A stretch of DNA of 37,514 bases, taken from contig NZ_NWMV01000101.1 of NCBI RefSeq assembly GCF_002837145.1, positions 1 through 37,514 of the forward strand, written 5' to 3'. Shown here piece by piece: positions 18,546 to 27,295 of the stretch (positions within the stretch are counted from its first letter, which is position 1; each line of letters opens with the position of its first letter). Under the pieces are notes generated by a model. The model had not been told where the DNA came from. It ran no database searches and was given only the letters and a program-made list of their open reading frames with translations. Made by a program: the position numbers and the translations under genes. This DNA is from Macromonas nakdongensis. GTDB lineage: Bacteria > Pseudomonadota > Gammaproteobacteria > Burkholderiales > Burkholderiaceae_C.

Positions 18546-18646
18546 ACGGCCGCACAAAAGCGCATAATTTTGTCCATGCTGCCAGCACGGGGCAGACGCT
18601 TCACCCGAGCTGCCCCACAGACGGGCACACACCAGGAGGACACCGC

Positions 18647-19105
18647 ATGCGCACGATGGCCCACGCCCGCACCCTGATCACCGCTGCCGCCTTGGGGCTG
18701 GCGGCCCTGGCCCCGTCGTGGGCGCAGGAACTGGTCAGCGTGCGCAACCCCAGCGTGAACCTGCGCGCCGGCCCCGGCACCGACACCGAGGTGCTCTGGA
18801 AGCTGACCCAGGGCTACCCCCTGCAGGTGCTGGAAAAGCGCGGTGACTGGTTGCGGGTGCAGGACTTCGAGGGCGACGGCGGCTGGATCGCCCGCAGCGT
18901 CACCAGCGACGCGCGCCACCACGTGGTCAAGGCCACCCGGCTGAACCTGCGCGCCGGCCCCGGCACCGAGCACCCGGTGGTGGGCCAGGCCGTGTACGGC
19001 GACGTGCTGCGCACCGCCGTGCGCCAGGGCGATTGGGTGCAGTTGCAGGCGCCGCAGGGCGGCGGCACGGTGTGGGCCGCCAGCGATCTGTTGTGGGGCT
19101 GGTGA
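18647..19105 (+). CDS. Exported protein with two SH3b domains
   Basis: 152 residues with a Sec signal peptide (residues 1 to about 27, ending PSWAQ) and two tandem bacterial SH3 domains, each opening with NLRAGPGT (about residues 41 and 102). SH3b domains commonly bind peptidoglycan peptides, so a periplasmic, cell-wall-linked role is likely. No hydrolase domain or transmembrane anchor is attached. AGGAGGA precedes the ATG; upstream open frame is ignored because the signal peptide fixes the start. It converges with glmU (12 bp). Confidence 0.85.
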   Translation: MRTMAHARTLITAAALGLAALAPSWAQELVSVRNPSVNLRAGPGTDTEVLWKLTQGYPLQVLEKRGDWLRVQDFEGDGGWIARSVTSDARHHVVKATRLNLRAGPGTEHPVVGQAVYGDVLRTAVRQGDWVQLQAPQGGGTVWAASDLLWGW

Positions 19106-19117
19106 GGCCCAGTTCCC

Positions 19118-20518
19118 TCATTTCTGGGATTTGGGCGGCCGTTTCCAGTTGGGGATGCTGACCTGCTTGCCCCGCGCCACGCTCAAGGCGCCGGGCGGGG
19201 TGTCCTTGGTGATGGTGGAGCCGCCGGCCACCGTGCCGCCGGCGCCCAGCGTCACCGGGGCCACCAACACGCAGTTGCTGCCCACGTGCACGTCGGCCTC
19301 GATCACGGTGCGGTGTTTGTTGGCGCCGTCGTAGTTGGCGGTGATGCTGCCGGCGCCGTAGTTGACGCGCTCGCCCACGGTGGCGTCGCCCAGGTAGGCC
19401 AGGTGGTTGGCCTTGGCGCCGGCGGCCAGGGTGGAGTTTTTCACTTCGACGAAGTTGCCGATGTGCACCTCGGGCCCCAGTTGCGCGCCGGGGCGCAGGC
19501 GGGCGAAGGGGCCCACCCAGGCACGCTCGCCCACTTGGACGCCGGCTTTTTCACCGTCGATGTGGGTGAAGGGGTGGACCACCGCGCCGGCTTCGATGCG
19601 GGCGTTGGCGATCACGCAGTTCGCGCCAATGCGCACGCCGTCGCCCAGCGTCACCGTGCCCTCGAACACGCAGTTGACGTCGATGTCCACGTCCTGCCCG
19701 CAGGTGAGCGTGCCGCGCACGTCCAGCCGGGCCGGGTCGGCCAGGCGCACGCCGGCTTCCATCAAGTCGGCGGCCAGGCGGCGTTGGTGGGCACGCTCCA
19801 GCTCGGCCAGTTGCGCCGGGCTGTTGACGCCGGCCACCTGCACCGCGTCGTCGATGCGGTGCGCCAGCACCCGGGCGCCGTCGGCCACGGCGAACTGGAC
19901 CACGTCGGTCAGGTAGTACTCCTGCTGGGCGTTGCGGTTGTCCAGTCGCGCCAGCCAGGCGCGCAGTTGGCGCGTGGGCACGGCCATGATGCCGCTGTAG
20001 ATCTCGGTGATGGCGCGCTGCGCCTCGGTCGCGTCCTTGTGCTCGACGATGGCTTGCACGCCGTCAGTGGCGTCGCGCACGATGCGGCCGTAGCCGGTGG
20101 GGTCGGGCAGGTCCAGCGTGAGCAGGGCCAGGTGTTCGCCCGCGCACAGCGCCAGCAGGGCCTGCAGGGTGTCGGGCCGGGTCAGCGGCACGTCGCCGGA
20201 CAACACCAGCGTCACGCCGTCGTCGGCCAGCACCGGCACCGCCTGCTGCACCGCGTGGCCGGTGCCCAGCTGGGGTTCCTGGCGCACAAAGTCCAGCGCC
20301 AGCGCCGGGGTGGCCAGGGGCGCCAGCGCGGCTTCCACCTGTTCGGCGCCGTGTCCGGTGATGACCACCGCCCGCCGTGCCCCCAGTTGGGCGGCGCAGC
20401 CGATCACATGCGCCGCCAGGGCCTTGCCGCCCAGGCGGTGCAACACCTTGGGCGTGCGGCTCTTCATGCGCGTGCCCTTGCCGGCGGCCATCACCACCAC
20501 ATCCACTGTCAATGCCAT
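19118..20518 (-). CDS. glmU: Bifunctional GlcNAc-1-P uridylyltransferase / GlcN-1-P acetyltransferase
   Basis: Catalyses the last two steps to UDP-GlcNAc. 466 residues from ATG at 20518. The N-terminal nucleotidyltransferase domain has VVMAAGKGTRMKSRTPKVLH, the QEPQLGTGHAVQ loop and the VLSGDVPL metal site. The C-terminal left-handed beta-helix shows hexapeptide repeats and the acetyltransferase region (NFVEVKNSTL, NHLAYLGDATVG, GAGSITANYDG). Together with glmS on the same strand, only glmM is missing locally from the pathway. An upstream in-frame start (20599) is rejected, since family homology begins near TVDVVVMAAG. Confidence 0.97.
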   Translation of the reverse strand: MALTVDVVVMAAGKGTRMKSRTPKVLHRLGGKALAAHVIGCAAQLGARRAVVITGHGAEQVEAALAPLATPALALDFVRQEPQLGTGHAVQQAVPVLADDGVTLVLSGDVPLTRPDTLQALLALCAGEHLALLTLDLPDPTGYGRIVRDATDGVQAIVEHKDATEAQRAITEIYSGIMAVPTRQLRAWLARLDNRNAQQEYYLTDVVQFAVADGARVLAHRIDDAVQVAGVNSPAQLAELERAHQRRLAADLMEAGVRLADPARLDVRGTLTCGQDVDIDVNCVFEGTVTLGDGVRIGANCVIANARIEAGAVVHPFTHIDGEKAGVQVGERAWVGPFARLRPGAQLGPEVHIGNFVEVKNSTLAAGAKANHLAYLGDATVGERVNYGAGSITANYDGANKHRTVIEADVHVGSNCVLVAPVTLGAGGTVAGGSTITKDTPPGALSVARGKQVSIPNWKRPPKSQK

Positions 20519-20613
20519 GCGTCCTCCGTGCCGCGTTGTGCGGCTGTCAGCCGGCGGATTATCCCGCGCCGGCGGTGGTACGCTGCGGCTTTTCCCCACT
20601 CCAGCTTTCTGCC

Positions 20614-21537
20614 ATGCAATTCGCCATCATGGGCGCCGGCGCCGTGGGCTGCTACTACGGTGGCATGCTGGCGCGCGCGGGCCACGCCGTCACCCTGGTT
20701 GCCCGCCCGGCACACGTGGACGCCATTCGCGCCCACGGCCTGCGCTTGCAGACCACCGCCTTCGACGAACAGGTGCCGTTGCGCGCCACCGCCACGCCCG
20801 ACGGCGTGGCCGGCGCCGACGTGGTGCTGTTCTGCGTCAAGTCCACCGACACCGAAAGCGCCGGCGCCGCCATGCGCCCGCACCTGGCCCCGCACGCCGC
20901 GGTGCTGAGCCTGCAGAACGGGGTGGACAACGCGCCCCGCCTGGCCGATGTGCTGGGCCGCCCGGTGGTGCCGGCCGTGGTCTACGTGGCCGCCGGCATG
21001 GCCGGGCCGGGGCACGTGCAGCACCACGGGCGCGGCGAACTGGTCGTCAGCCCCCACCCGGGGGCCGAGGCGCTGGTGGCCGCCGCCGCGCAGGCGCAGG
21101 TGCCCATCCAGCTGTCGGACGGGGTGCTGGGCGAACTCTGGGCCAAGCTGTTGCTCAACTGCGCCTACAACCCGCTGTCGGCCATCACCCGGCTGCCGTA
21201 CGCGGCGCTGGTGGCCTGCCCCGGCGTGTGGGACGTGCTGCGCGACGTGGAGCGCGAATGCCGCGCCGTGGCCGCCGCCGACGGGGTGCAGATCCCCGGC
21301 GACACCTGGGCCGCGCTGGAGGGCATTGCGCGGACCATGCCGACGCAGCTGTCGTCCACCGCACGCGACCTGATGCGCGGCAAGCCGAGCGAGATCGACC
21401 ACCTCAACGGCTACGTGCTGCGCCGCGCCGCCGCCCACGGCCTGGCGGTACCGGCCAACCGGCTGCTGCACACGCTGGTGCGAGCGCTGGAGTCCGGCGC
21501 CGCCGCCGCGCCGGCCTGCGACAATGCAGCCCCATGA
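20614..21537 (+). CDS. panE: 2-dehydropantoate 2-reductase (ketopantoate reductase)
   Basis: NADPH-dependent reduction of ketopantoate to pantoate for coenzyme A. 307 residues. The N-terminal Rossmann motif is FAIMGAGAVGCYYGGML; VLFCVKSTDT and LSLQNGVDN follow; the catalytic lysine is in ELWAKLLLNCAYNPLSAI (Lys178); the C-terminal KPSEIDHLNGYV holds the substrate-binding Glu. Paralogues of this family act on other 2-oxoacids, so the exact substrate is likely but not certain. Its TGA overlaps the purU ATG. Confidence 0.88.
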   Translation: MQFAIMGAGAVGCYYGGMLARAGHAVTLVARPAHVDAIRAHGLRLQTTAFDEQVPLRATATPDGVAGADVVLFCVKSTDTESAGAAMRPHLAPHAAVLSLQNGVDNAPRLADVLGRPVVPAVVYVAAGMAGPGHVQHHGRGELVVSPHPGAEALVAAAAQAQVPIQLSDGVLGELWAKLLLNCAYNPLSAITRLPYAALVACPGVWDVLRDVERECRAVAAADGVQIPGDTWAALEGIARTMPTQLSSTARDLMRGKPSEIDHLNGYVLRRAAAHGLAVPANRLLHTLVRALESGAAAAPACDNAAP

Positions 21538-22382
21538 ATTCCACCTACGTTTTGACCCTGTCCTGCCAGGACAAGCCCGGCATCGTGCACGCGGTGTCGG
21601 GGTTTCTGCTGGAGCACGGCGGCAACATCGAGGAAGCCGCCCAGTACAACGACCACGACACCGGCCTGTTCTTCATGCGGGTGCAGTTCGTCTGCGCCGG
21701 CCTGGACGCCGCCGAGCTGCGGGCCCGCGTGGCCGCCTTCGCCCAGGCCCACGCCATGCAATGGGGCCTGCACGCGCTGAACCAGCCCATGCGCACCGTG
21801 CTGCTGGTCAGCCAGCAGGGCCACTGCCTGAACGACCTGCTGTTCCGCTGGAAAAGCGGCCTGCTGCGGCTGGACATCCGCGCCATCGTCAGCAACCACC
21901 GCGACTTCTACCAGTTGGCGGCCAGCTACAACATCCCCTTCCACCACCTGCCGGTCACGGCCGACACCAAGGCCCAGGTGGAGGCCAAGCAGCTGGAGAT
22001 CATCCGCCAGGAACAGGCCGAACTGGTGGTGCTGGCGCGCTACATGCAGATTTTGTCCAACGACCTGTGCACCCAGTTGGCCGGCAAGGCGATCAACATC
22101 CACCACAGCTTCCTGCCCAGTTTCAAGGGCGCCAAGCCCTACTACCAGGCGCACGACCGCGGCGTGAAGCTGATCGGTGCCACCGCCCACTACGTGACCG
22201 CCGACCTGGACGAGGGCCCGATCATCGAGCAGGACGTGGCCCGGGTGGACCACAGCATGGCCGTGGACGACCTGACCGCCCTGGGCCGCGACACCGAGAG
22301 CCAGGTGCTGGCCCGTGCCGTGAAGTGGCACAGCGAGCACCGCGTGCTGCTCAACGGCCACAAGACCGTGGTCTTCAAGTGA
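21534..22382 (+). CDS. purU: Formyltetrahydrofolate deformylase
   Basis: Hydrolyses 10-formyl-THF to formate and THF, balancing one-carbon pools. 282 residues: an N-terminal ACT domain (VLTLSCQDKPGIVHAVSGF) and a C-terminal formyltransferase-fold domain with the N-H-D catalytic set (INIHHSFLPSFKGAKPYYQA and the D of DEGPIIEQD). The ATG overlaps the panE stop (ATGA), implying coupled translation. The downstream GcvA-type regulator (17 bp) fits a one-carbon theme. Confidence 0.95.
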   Translation: MNSTYVLTLSCQDKPGIVHAVSGFLLEHGGNIEEAAQYNDHDTGLFFMRVQFVCAGLDAAELRARVAAFAQAHAMQWGLHALNQPMRTVLLVSQQGHCLNDLLFRWKSGLLRLDIRAIVSNHRDFYQLAASYNIPFHHLPVTADTKAQVEAKQLEIIRQEQAELVVLARYMQILSNDLCTQLAGKAINIHHSFLPSFKGAKPYYQAHDRGVKLIGATAHYVTADLDEGPIIEQDVARVDHSMAVDDLTALGRDTESQVLARAVKWHSEHRVLLNGHKTVVFK

Positions 22383-22399
22383 CCTCCTGAGCACACGCC

Positions 22400-23284
22400 A
22401 TGGCCGTCCGCATCCCCCCGATCCAGTGCCTGCTGACCTTCGAGGCGCTGGCGCGCCTGCGCAGCGTGACCCAGGCCGCCGAAGAGCTGTGTGTGACCCC
22501 GAGCGCGGTGAGCCACCGCGTCAAACAGCTGGAGCAGGTGCTGGGGGTGAAGCTGTTCGGCCGCGCCGACTTTTCGCTGACCACCGAAGGCAGCGAGTAC
22601 CTGGCTCACGTGCGCGAGGGCCTGGCCACGCTGCAGCGTTTCCCCAGCCGCCAGGCCAACCCGGGGCGGCGCAAGTTGCGGCTGGCGGTCACGCCCACCT
22701 TCGCGCGCTCCATCGTCATGCCGCGGCTCAAGCAGTTCGCCGAGGCCTACCCCGAGATCGACATCACCATGCAGGTCAGCATCCCGCTGCTGGATGTGGT
22801 GGCCGAAGACGCCGACCTGACCGTGCGCTTTGGCACCGGTCGCTACGCCGACGTGGAGCACGTCTGCCTGACCAAGGACGTGGTGGTGCCACTGGCCGCG
22901 CCCGGCTTCGTGCGCGAGCACGGCCCCTTCGTGACCGCCAGCGACCTCGAAGGCGTGCCGCTGCTGCGCAGCCCGCTGGAGCCCTGGCGCACCTGGTTCG
23001 CCGCCAACCACCTGGACTGGCCGGAGCCGACCGACGGCTCCCAGTTCAACGACATCGGCCTGATGTGCGACGGGGCCGCCGCCGGCATGGGGGTGGCGCT
23101 GGTCCGCCCCAAGCTGGGCGCCCCCTGGATCGAGCACGGTGCGCTGGTGCGGCTGGGCGAATCCGAGGTGTTCAACCGCGAGGTGCCCAGCCCTCACGCC
23201 CACTACCTGTGCTGGCGCGCCGGCACGATGGAACGGTGGGAGTGCGCCGCCTTCGCCGAGTGGCTCAAGCAGGCCACGCGCTGA
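22400..23284 (+). CDS. LysR-family regulator, GcvA type
   Basis: 294 residues. N-terminal HTH (about residues 8-67, with SVTQAAEELCVTPSAVSHRV) and a substrate-binding domain with VTPTFARSIVMPRLKQF, DLTVRFGTGRYADVE and GAAAGMGVALVRP. The PIQCLLTFEALARL start and LTVRFG motif are typical of the GcvA group (glycine cleavage regulators and many paralogues). It follows purU by 17 bp on the same strand. Target genes are not evident; gcv genes are not in the window. Confidence 0.85.
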   Translation: MAVRIPPIQCLLTFEALARLRSVTQAAEELCVTPSAVSHRVKQLEQVLGVKLFGRADFSLTTEGSEYLAHVREGLATLQRFPSRQANPGRRKLRLAVTPTFARSIVMPRLKQFAEAYPEIDITMQVSIPLLDVVAEDADLTVRFGTGRYADVEHVCLTKDVVVPLAAPGFVREHGPFVTASDLEGVPLLRSPLEPWRTWFAANHLDWPEPTDGSQFNDIGLMCDGAAAGMGVALVRPKLGAPWIEHGALVRLGESEVFNREVPSPHAHYLCWRAGTMERWECAAFAEWLKQATR

Positions 23285-23296
23285 AGGCGGGGTGGC

Positions 23297-23719
23297 TCAT
23301 TCCACCGCCAGGCGCTGGCTGCCGCCGCTGAGCTTTTTCGGCAGCGTCAGCACCAGCACGCCGTTGTCGTAACGGGCCTTGGCCGCGGCGTTGTCGATGT
23401 CCACCGGCAACTGGAAGCTGCGCGCCACCGAACCGAAATAGCGCTCACTGCGCAGCAGTTTCTCGTCGGCATTCTGGCTGTCGAGCTGCTTGACCTCGGC
23501 GCGCAGCGTGACCACGTTGCCGTCCACCGTGACGTGGATGTCCTCCTTGGCCACGCCGGGCAGTTCGGCGTGCACCGTGTAGGCCTGTGGGGTTTCCTTC
23601 ACGTCCACCTTGATGGACTGGGGCAGCGGATCGCCGTGCAGCGGGCGCACAAAAAAGCCGGGCGCCATGTCCTTGAAGAAGTCGTCGAGCAAACCGCTGC
23701 GGGTGACCAAACCGTTCAT
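23297..23719 (-). CDS. Small heat-shock protein, Hsp20 family
   Basis: ATP-independent holdase chaperone of 140 residues. The alpha-crystallin domain spans about residues 38-130 (KVDVKETPQAYTVHAELPGV to ARYDNGVLVLTLPKK) with the A-x-x-x-n-GVL signature. The N-terminal arm (MNGLVTRSGLLDDFFKDMAP) is short, and only a brief tail follows the domain. The start at 23719 is set by a strong AAGGAGA ribosome site. A sigma-32-like promoter lies about 80-110 bp upstream. It converges with the LysR gene. Confidence 0.93.
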   Translation of the reverse strand: MNGLVTRSGLLDDFFKDMAPGFFVRPLHGDPLPQSIKVDVKETPQAYTVHAELPGVAKEDIHVTVDGNVVTLRAEVKQLDSQNADEKLLRSERYFGSVARSFQLPVDIDNAAAKARYDNGVLVLTLPKKLSGGSQRLAVE

Positions 23720-23800
23720 ACCGATCTCCTTGCGAAACGTGGGATGAAATCCGCCACCGGCCAGTGGCAGGCACTGACCCAAGGCGACGGGACAATCGGA

Positions 23801-23829
23801 AAATAGCGCCGCCCGGCGTCCTTTTCAAG
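23801..23829 (-). promoter_or_regulatory. Candidate sigma-32 heat-shock promoter of hsp20
   Basis: On the minus strand, CTTGAAA (23829-23823) and CGCTATTT (23808-23801) are separated by 14 bp, close to the CTTGAAA / CCCCATNT sigma-32 consensus and spacing. It would give a leader of about 75 nt to hsp20. Confidence 0.6.
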
Positions 23830-23853
23830 GGCCTGTGGGCGGGCCAGCCGGCG

Positions 23854-23902
23854 CCCGTGCACGGGGTTTGACGCACATCAAACCGCGCCCGTGCCGCACG
23901 GG
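23854..23902. promoter_or_regulatory. FNR/Anr-like box flanked by two GC palindromes
   Basis: TTGAC-GCAC-ATCAA at 23868-23881 differs by one base from the FNR consensus TTGAT-N4-ATCAA and sits inside a longer dyad GGTTTGA/TCAAACC. On either side are CCCGTGCACGGG (23854-23865, perfect) and CCCGTGC-C-GCACGGG (23888-23902, perfect with one central base); the string GCGCCCGTGC occurs twice. The cluster lies between hsp20 (minus) and glcD (plus), with the box centred about 80 bp upstream of the predicted hsp20 transcription start. Confidence 0.5.
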
Positions 23903-23965
23903 ATTCACAAGCGCTTGCAGCTTTTTTCAACCGCCGCCGCGGGGCTTGGCCTACACTGGCCCACC

Positions 23966-25480
23966 ATGAACGCCCCCGCCGATTCCCGCCTGACCCAGGC
24001 CCTGCAACGCGCCCAGGACCGCGGCGCGCGCCAGGCCGAAGTGGTGCACGCCCTGCAGGCGGTGCTGCCCGCGCACGCCTTGTTGTACACGCTGGAAGAC
24101 ACCGTGCCCTACGAGTGCGACGGCCTGACCGCCTACCGCGAGCGCCCCTTGTGCGTGGCCCTGCCCGAAACCGAAGACCAGGTGCAAGGCGTGCTGCGTG
24201 CTTGCCACCTGCTGGACGTGCCGGTGGTGGCGCGCGGGGCCGGCACCGGCCTGTCGGGCGGCGCCATGCCGCACGCCCTGGGCGTGACGCTGAGCCTGGC
24301 CAAGTTCAACCGCATCCTGTCCATCGACCCGCTGGCCCAGACCGCCGTGGTGCAGGCCGGTGTGCGCAACTTGGCCATTTCGGAGGCGGCGGCGCCGCAC
24401 GGCCTGTACTACGCCCCCGACCCGAGCAGCCAGATCGCCTGCACCATCGGCGGCAACGTGGCCGAAAACTCCGGCGGCGTGCACTGCCTGAAGTACGGCC
24501 TGACGGTGCACAACATCCTGCAGGTGCGGGGCTACACCATCGAGGGGGAGCCCGTCACCTTCGGCGGCACCGCGCTGGACGCGCCGGGGCTGGACCTGCT
24601 GGCGGTGCTCATCGGCAGCGAGGGCATGCTGGCGGTGACCACCGAGGTCACCGTCAAGCTGGTGCCCAAGCCGCAACTGGCGCGCTGCATCATGGCCAGC
24701 TTCGACGACGTGCGCAAGGCCGGCGAAGCGGTGGCCGCGGTGATCGCGGCCGGCATCATCCCGGCGGGCCTGGAGATGATGGACGGCCCCATGACCGTGG
24801 CGGTGGAGGACTTTGTCCACGCCGGTTACGACCTGAACGCCGCGGCCATTTTGCTGTGCGAGAGCGATGGCACGCCCGAGGAGGTGGAGGAAGAGATCGG
24901 CCGCATGAGCGAGGTGCTGCGGGCGGCGGGCGCCACCGCCATCGCGGTCAGCCGCGACGAGGCCCAGCGCCTGCGGTTCTGGAGCGGCCGCAAGAACGCC
25001 TTCCCGGCCAGTGGGCGCATCAGCCCCGATTACATGTGCATGGACAGCACCATCCCGCGCAAGCGCTTGGCCGACATCCTGGAAGCGATTGCGGGCATGG
25101 AGCGCAAATATGGGCTCAAGTGCCTCAACGTGTTCCACGCCGGCGACGGCAACCTGCACCCGCTGATCCTGTTCGATGCGAACGACCCCGACCAGTTGCA
25201 CCGCTGCGAGCTGTTCGGCGCCGACATCCTGGAAACCAGCGTGGCCATGGGCGGCACCGTGACCGGCGAGCACGGCGTGGGTGTGGAAAAGCTCAACAGC
25301 ATGTGCGTGCAGTTTTCCCCGGAAGAAAACGAGCAGATGTTCGGCCTCAAGCGCGCCTTCGATACCAAGGGCCTGCTCAACCCGGGCAAGGTCATTCCCA
25401 CGCTGCACCGTTGTGCCGAGTACGGCAAGATGCTGGTGCGCGCCGGGCAGATCAAGCACCCGGATTTGCCGCGCTTCTGA
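23966..25480 (+). CDS. glcD: FAD-linked glycolate/D-lactate oxidase subunit GlcD
   Basis: 504 residues from ATG at 23966. FAD-binding PCMH-type domain (VPVVARGAGTGLSGGAMP and CTIGGNVAENSGGVHCLKYG) and a C-terminal FAD-oxidase domain with FHAGDGNLHPLILFD, GTVTGEHGVGVEKL and the final FDTKGLLNPGKVIP. These are characteristic of GlcD, which oxidises glycolate or D-lactate with GlcE and GlcF. Neither partner is adjacent: the next gene is on the other strand. It may act with distant partners or be another 2-hydroxyacid dehydrogenase. A TACACT -10-like box (23952-23957) lies only 9 bp before the start, with no good -35. Confidence 0.85.
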   Translation: MNAPADSRLTQALQRAQDRGARQAEVVHALQAVLPAHALLYTLEDTVPYECDGLTAYRERPLCVALPETEDQVQGVLRACHLLDVPVVARGAGTGLSGGAMPHALGVTLSLAKFNRILSIDPLAQTAVVQAGVRNLAISEAAAPHGLYYAPDPSSQIACTIGGNVAENSGGVHCLKYGLTVHNILQVRGYTIEGEPVTFGGTALDAPGLDLLAVLIGSEGMLAVTTEVTVKLVPKPQLARCIMASFDDVRKAGEAVAAVIAAGIIPAGLEMMDGPMTVAVEDFVHAGYDLNAAAILLCESDGTPEEVEEEIGRMSEVLRAAGATAIAVSRDEAQRLRFWSGRKNAFPASGRISPDYMCMDSTIPRKRLADILEAIAGMERKYGLKCLNVFHAGDGNLHPLILFDANDPDQLHRCELFGADILETSVAMGGTVTGEHGVGVEKLNSMCVQFSPEENEQMFGLKRAFDTKGLLNPGKVIPTLHRCAEYGKMLVRAGQIKHPDLPRF

Positions 25481-25498
25481 GACCGGTGCCCGTCGGGT

Positions 25499-27286
25499 TC
25501 AGGCGATGCCCAGGCGCTTGAGCCGGTAGGCCAGCTGGGCCCGGCTCAGGCCGAGTTGGCGCGCCGCCTCGGCCACGTTGTACCGGCTGGCCACCAGGGC
25601 GTTGCGGTAGCGCTGCGCTTCTTTGGGTTGGGGTGGCCGCGGGCGCTTCGGGCCGCTGCCTTCGGGTTCGGTGGCCGGGGGCGCGGGCTGGGGCGCCTCG
25701 GTCAGGCGGCCGCTGTGCGCCAGGCTCCAGACCTGCGGCGGCGCCCCTTCGCCACTGCGGAACAGGTGGTGCAGGTCGATCGGCTCGTCGTCCCCGGCCA
25801 TGATGACACCGCGCTCCACCAGGTTCTGCAGCTCCCGGATGTTGCCCGGAAAGTCGTACTGGAGCAGGGCCTGCACCGCGCGCGGGGTGAAGCCCGGCAC
25901 GCGCCGCCCGTGCAGCTGGCGGTAGCGGCGCAGGAAGGCCTCCATCAGCTGCGGGATGTCGTCGCGCCGCTCCTTCAGCGGTGGTAGCTGCACCGGGAAC
26001 ACGTTGAGCCGGTAGTAAAGGTCCTCACGGAAGCGGCCGCGCTCGACCTCCTCGCGCAGGTCCACGTTGGTGGCGGCCACCACGCGCACATCGACCCGGA
26101 TTTCGCGCACGCCGCCCACGCGTTCGATGCGCCGCTCCTGCAAGGCCCGCAGCAGCTTGCCCTGGGCCGCAAACGACAGCGAAGCGATTTCGTCCAGGAA
26201 CAGGGTGCCGCCGCTGGCGCGCTCGAAGCGCCCCGGGCGTGACACGGTGGCGCCGGTGAAGGCGCCGCGCTCTACCCCGAAAAGCTCGGATTCGATCAGC
26301 GTGTCGGGCATGGCCGCGCAGTTCAGCGCCACAAAGGGGGCGGGGGCGCGTGGGCTGATGCGGTGCAGCGTTTGCGCAAACAGCTCCTTGCCCGCCCCCG
26401 AAGGACCGGTGAACAGCACCGTGGCCGAGGTCGGCGCCACCCGCTCGATGAGGTGGCGCGCCGCGCTGAAGCTGGACGAAATCCCGATCAGGGGTGGCAG
26501 TTCGTCGCCGGCCGGGGCGGTGCTGTCGTCGTCGGCCAGGGGGCGGCCGATGTCGGCGATGCGCGGCGCCACCTCGGCGCGCGCCGGTGGGTTCAGTTGG
26601 CGCGCCGATGCGTCGGGAAGGAAGTGGTGCAGGTCGAGTTCCGGGTCGGGCCAGTGGTCGGCGGGGCGGCCGACGATGCGGCAGACCTCGGCCCCGGAGG
26701 CGCGGCAGCTCAGTTCGCGGAAGACGATGAGCTTGCCCATGAAGGCGCTGGCGTAACCGCTGGCGTAGCCCAGCTGCATCCAGCAGGCGGCCTCGGTGCC
26801 GATGCCGAAGGCGGCGATGTGCTCGTCGTCTTCGCTGGAGTCGTGCCAGAGGAATTCGGCGTAAAAGTCGCCGCGGCCGATGTCGAACTCGAAGGCCACG
26901 GTCTGTGGCCGCACAAAGCCTTCGAGCTGGTGCATGCGCGGGCCGGCGTCGAAGACGTTGGCCGGGTCGCTGTCGGACCACAGGGTGCGCACCAGCTCGG
27001 CGTCGCGGGCGCCAGCGGCGTAGCCCACCCGGGTCAGCAGGGAGCGGGCACCGTCCATGCCCAACCGGGCCACCAGCTCGCGCCGCAGCGAGCCGTAGGT
27101 GGACGCGCGCCACAGCAGCATGCGCTGGTCGTTGAGCCAGATGCGCCCGTCGCCCGGGGCGAACACCAGGGCCTCGGTCAGCTCGCGCAGCGTGGGCGAG
27201 GCGCCGGCGTCCAGGTCGGCGCTGGTGCGCGCCTGCACGGCGCGCTGTTGCAATTCGGCCAGGGAGATGCGGTCGGTGGGCGGCAT
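25499..27286 (-). CDS. XylR/DmpR-type sigma-54 activator, likely of the pch operon
   Basis: 595 residues from ATG at 27286. The N-terminal XylR_N sensory domain (about residues 30-140) and a V4R domain with the cysteine pair CRASGAEVC (Cys194, Cys202) are followed by a linker, an AAA+ domain with Walker A GPSGAGKE (294-301), the sigma-54-contacting GAFTGA (341-346) and Walker B TLFLDEI, and a C-terminal Fis-type HTH. Members bind aromatic effectors directly. Alternative in-frame starts at 27325 and 27388 would put the predicted upstream activator sites inside the coding region, so 27286 is preferred. Divergent from pchACXF with a sigma-54 promoter between; 4-cresol or a related phenol is the likely effector (inference). 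Confidence 0.92.
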   Translation of the reverse strand: MPPTDRISLAELQQRAVQARTSADLDAGASPTLRELTEALVFAPGDGRIWLNDQRMLLWRASTYGSLRRELVARLGMDGARSLLTRVGYAAGARDAELVRTLWSDSDPANVFDAGPRMHQLEGFVRPQTVAFEFDIGRGDFYAEFLWHDSSEDDEHIAAFGIGTEAACWMQLGYASGYASAFMGKLIVFRELSCRASGAEVCRIVGRPADHWPDPELDLHHFLPDASARQLNPPARAEVAPRIADIGRPLADDDSTAPAGDELPPLIGISSSFSAARHLIERVAPTSATVLFTGPSGAGKELFAQTLHRISPRAPAPFVALNCAAMPDTLIESELFGVERGAFTGATVSRPGRFERASGGTLFLDEIASLSFAAQGKLLRALQERRIERVGGVREIRVDVRVVAATNVDLREEVERGRFREDLYYRLNVFPVQLPPLKERRDDIPQLMEAFLRRYRQLHGRRVPGFTPRAVQALLQYDFPGNIRELQNLVERGVIMAGDDEPIDLHHLFRSGEGAPPQVWSLAHSGRLTEAPQPAPPATEPEGSGPKRPRPPQPKEAQRYRNALVASRYNVAEAARQLGLSRAQLAYRLKRLGIA

Positions 27287-27295
27287 GGCGGTGTT

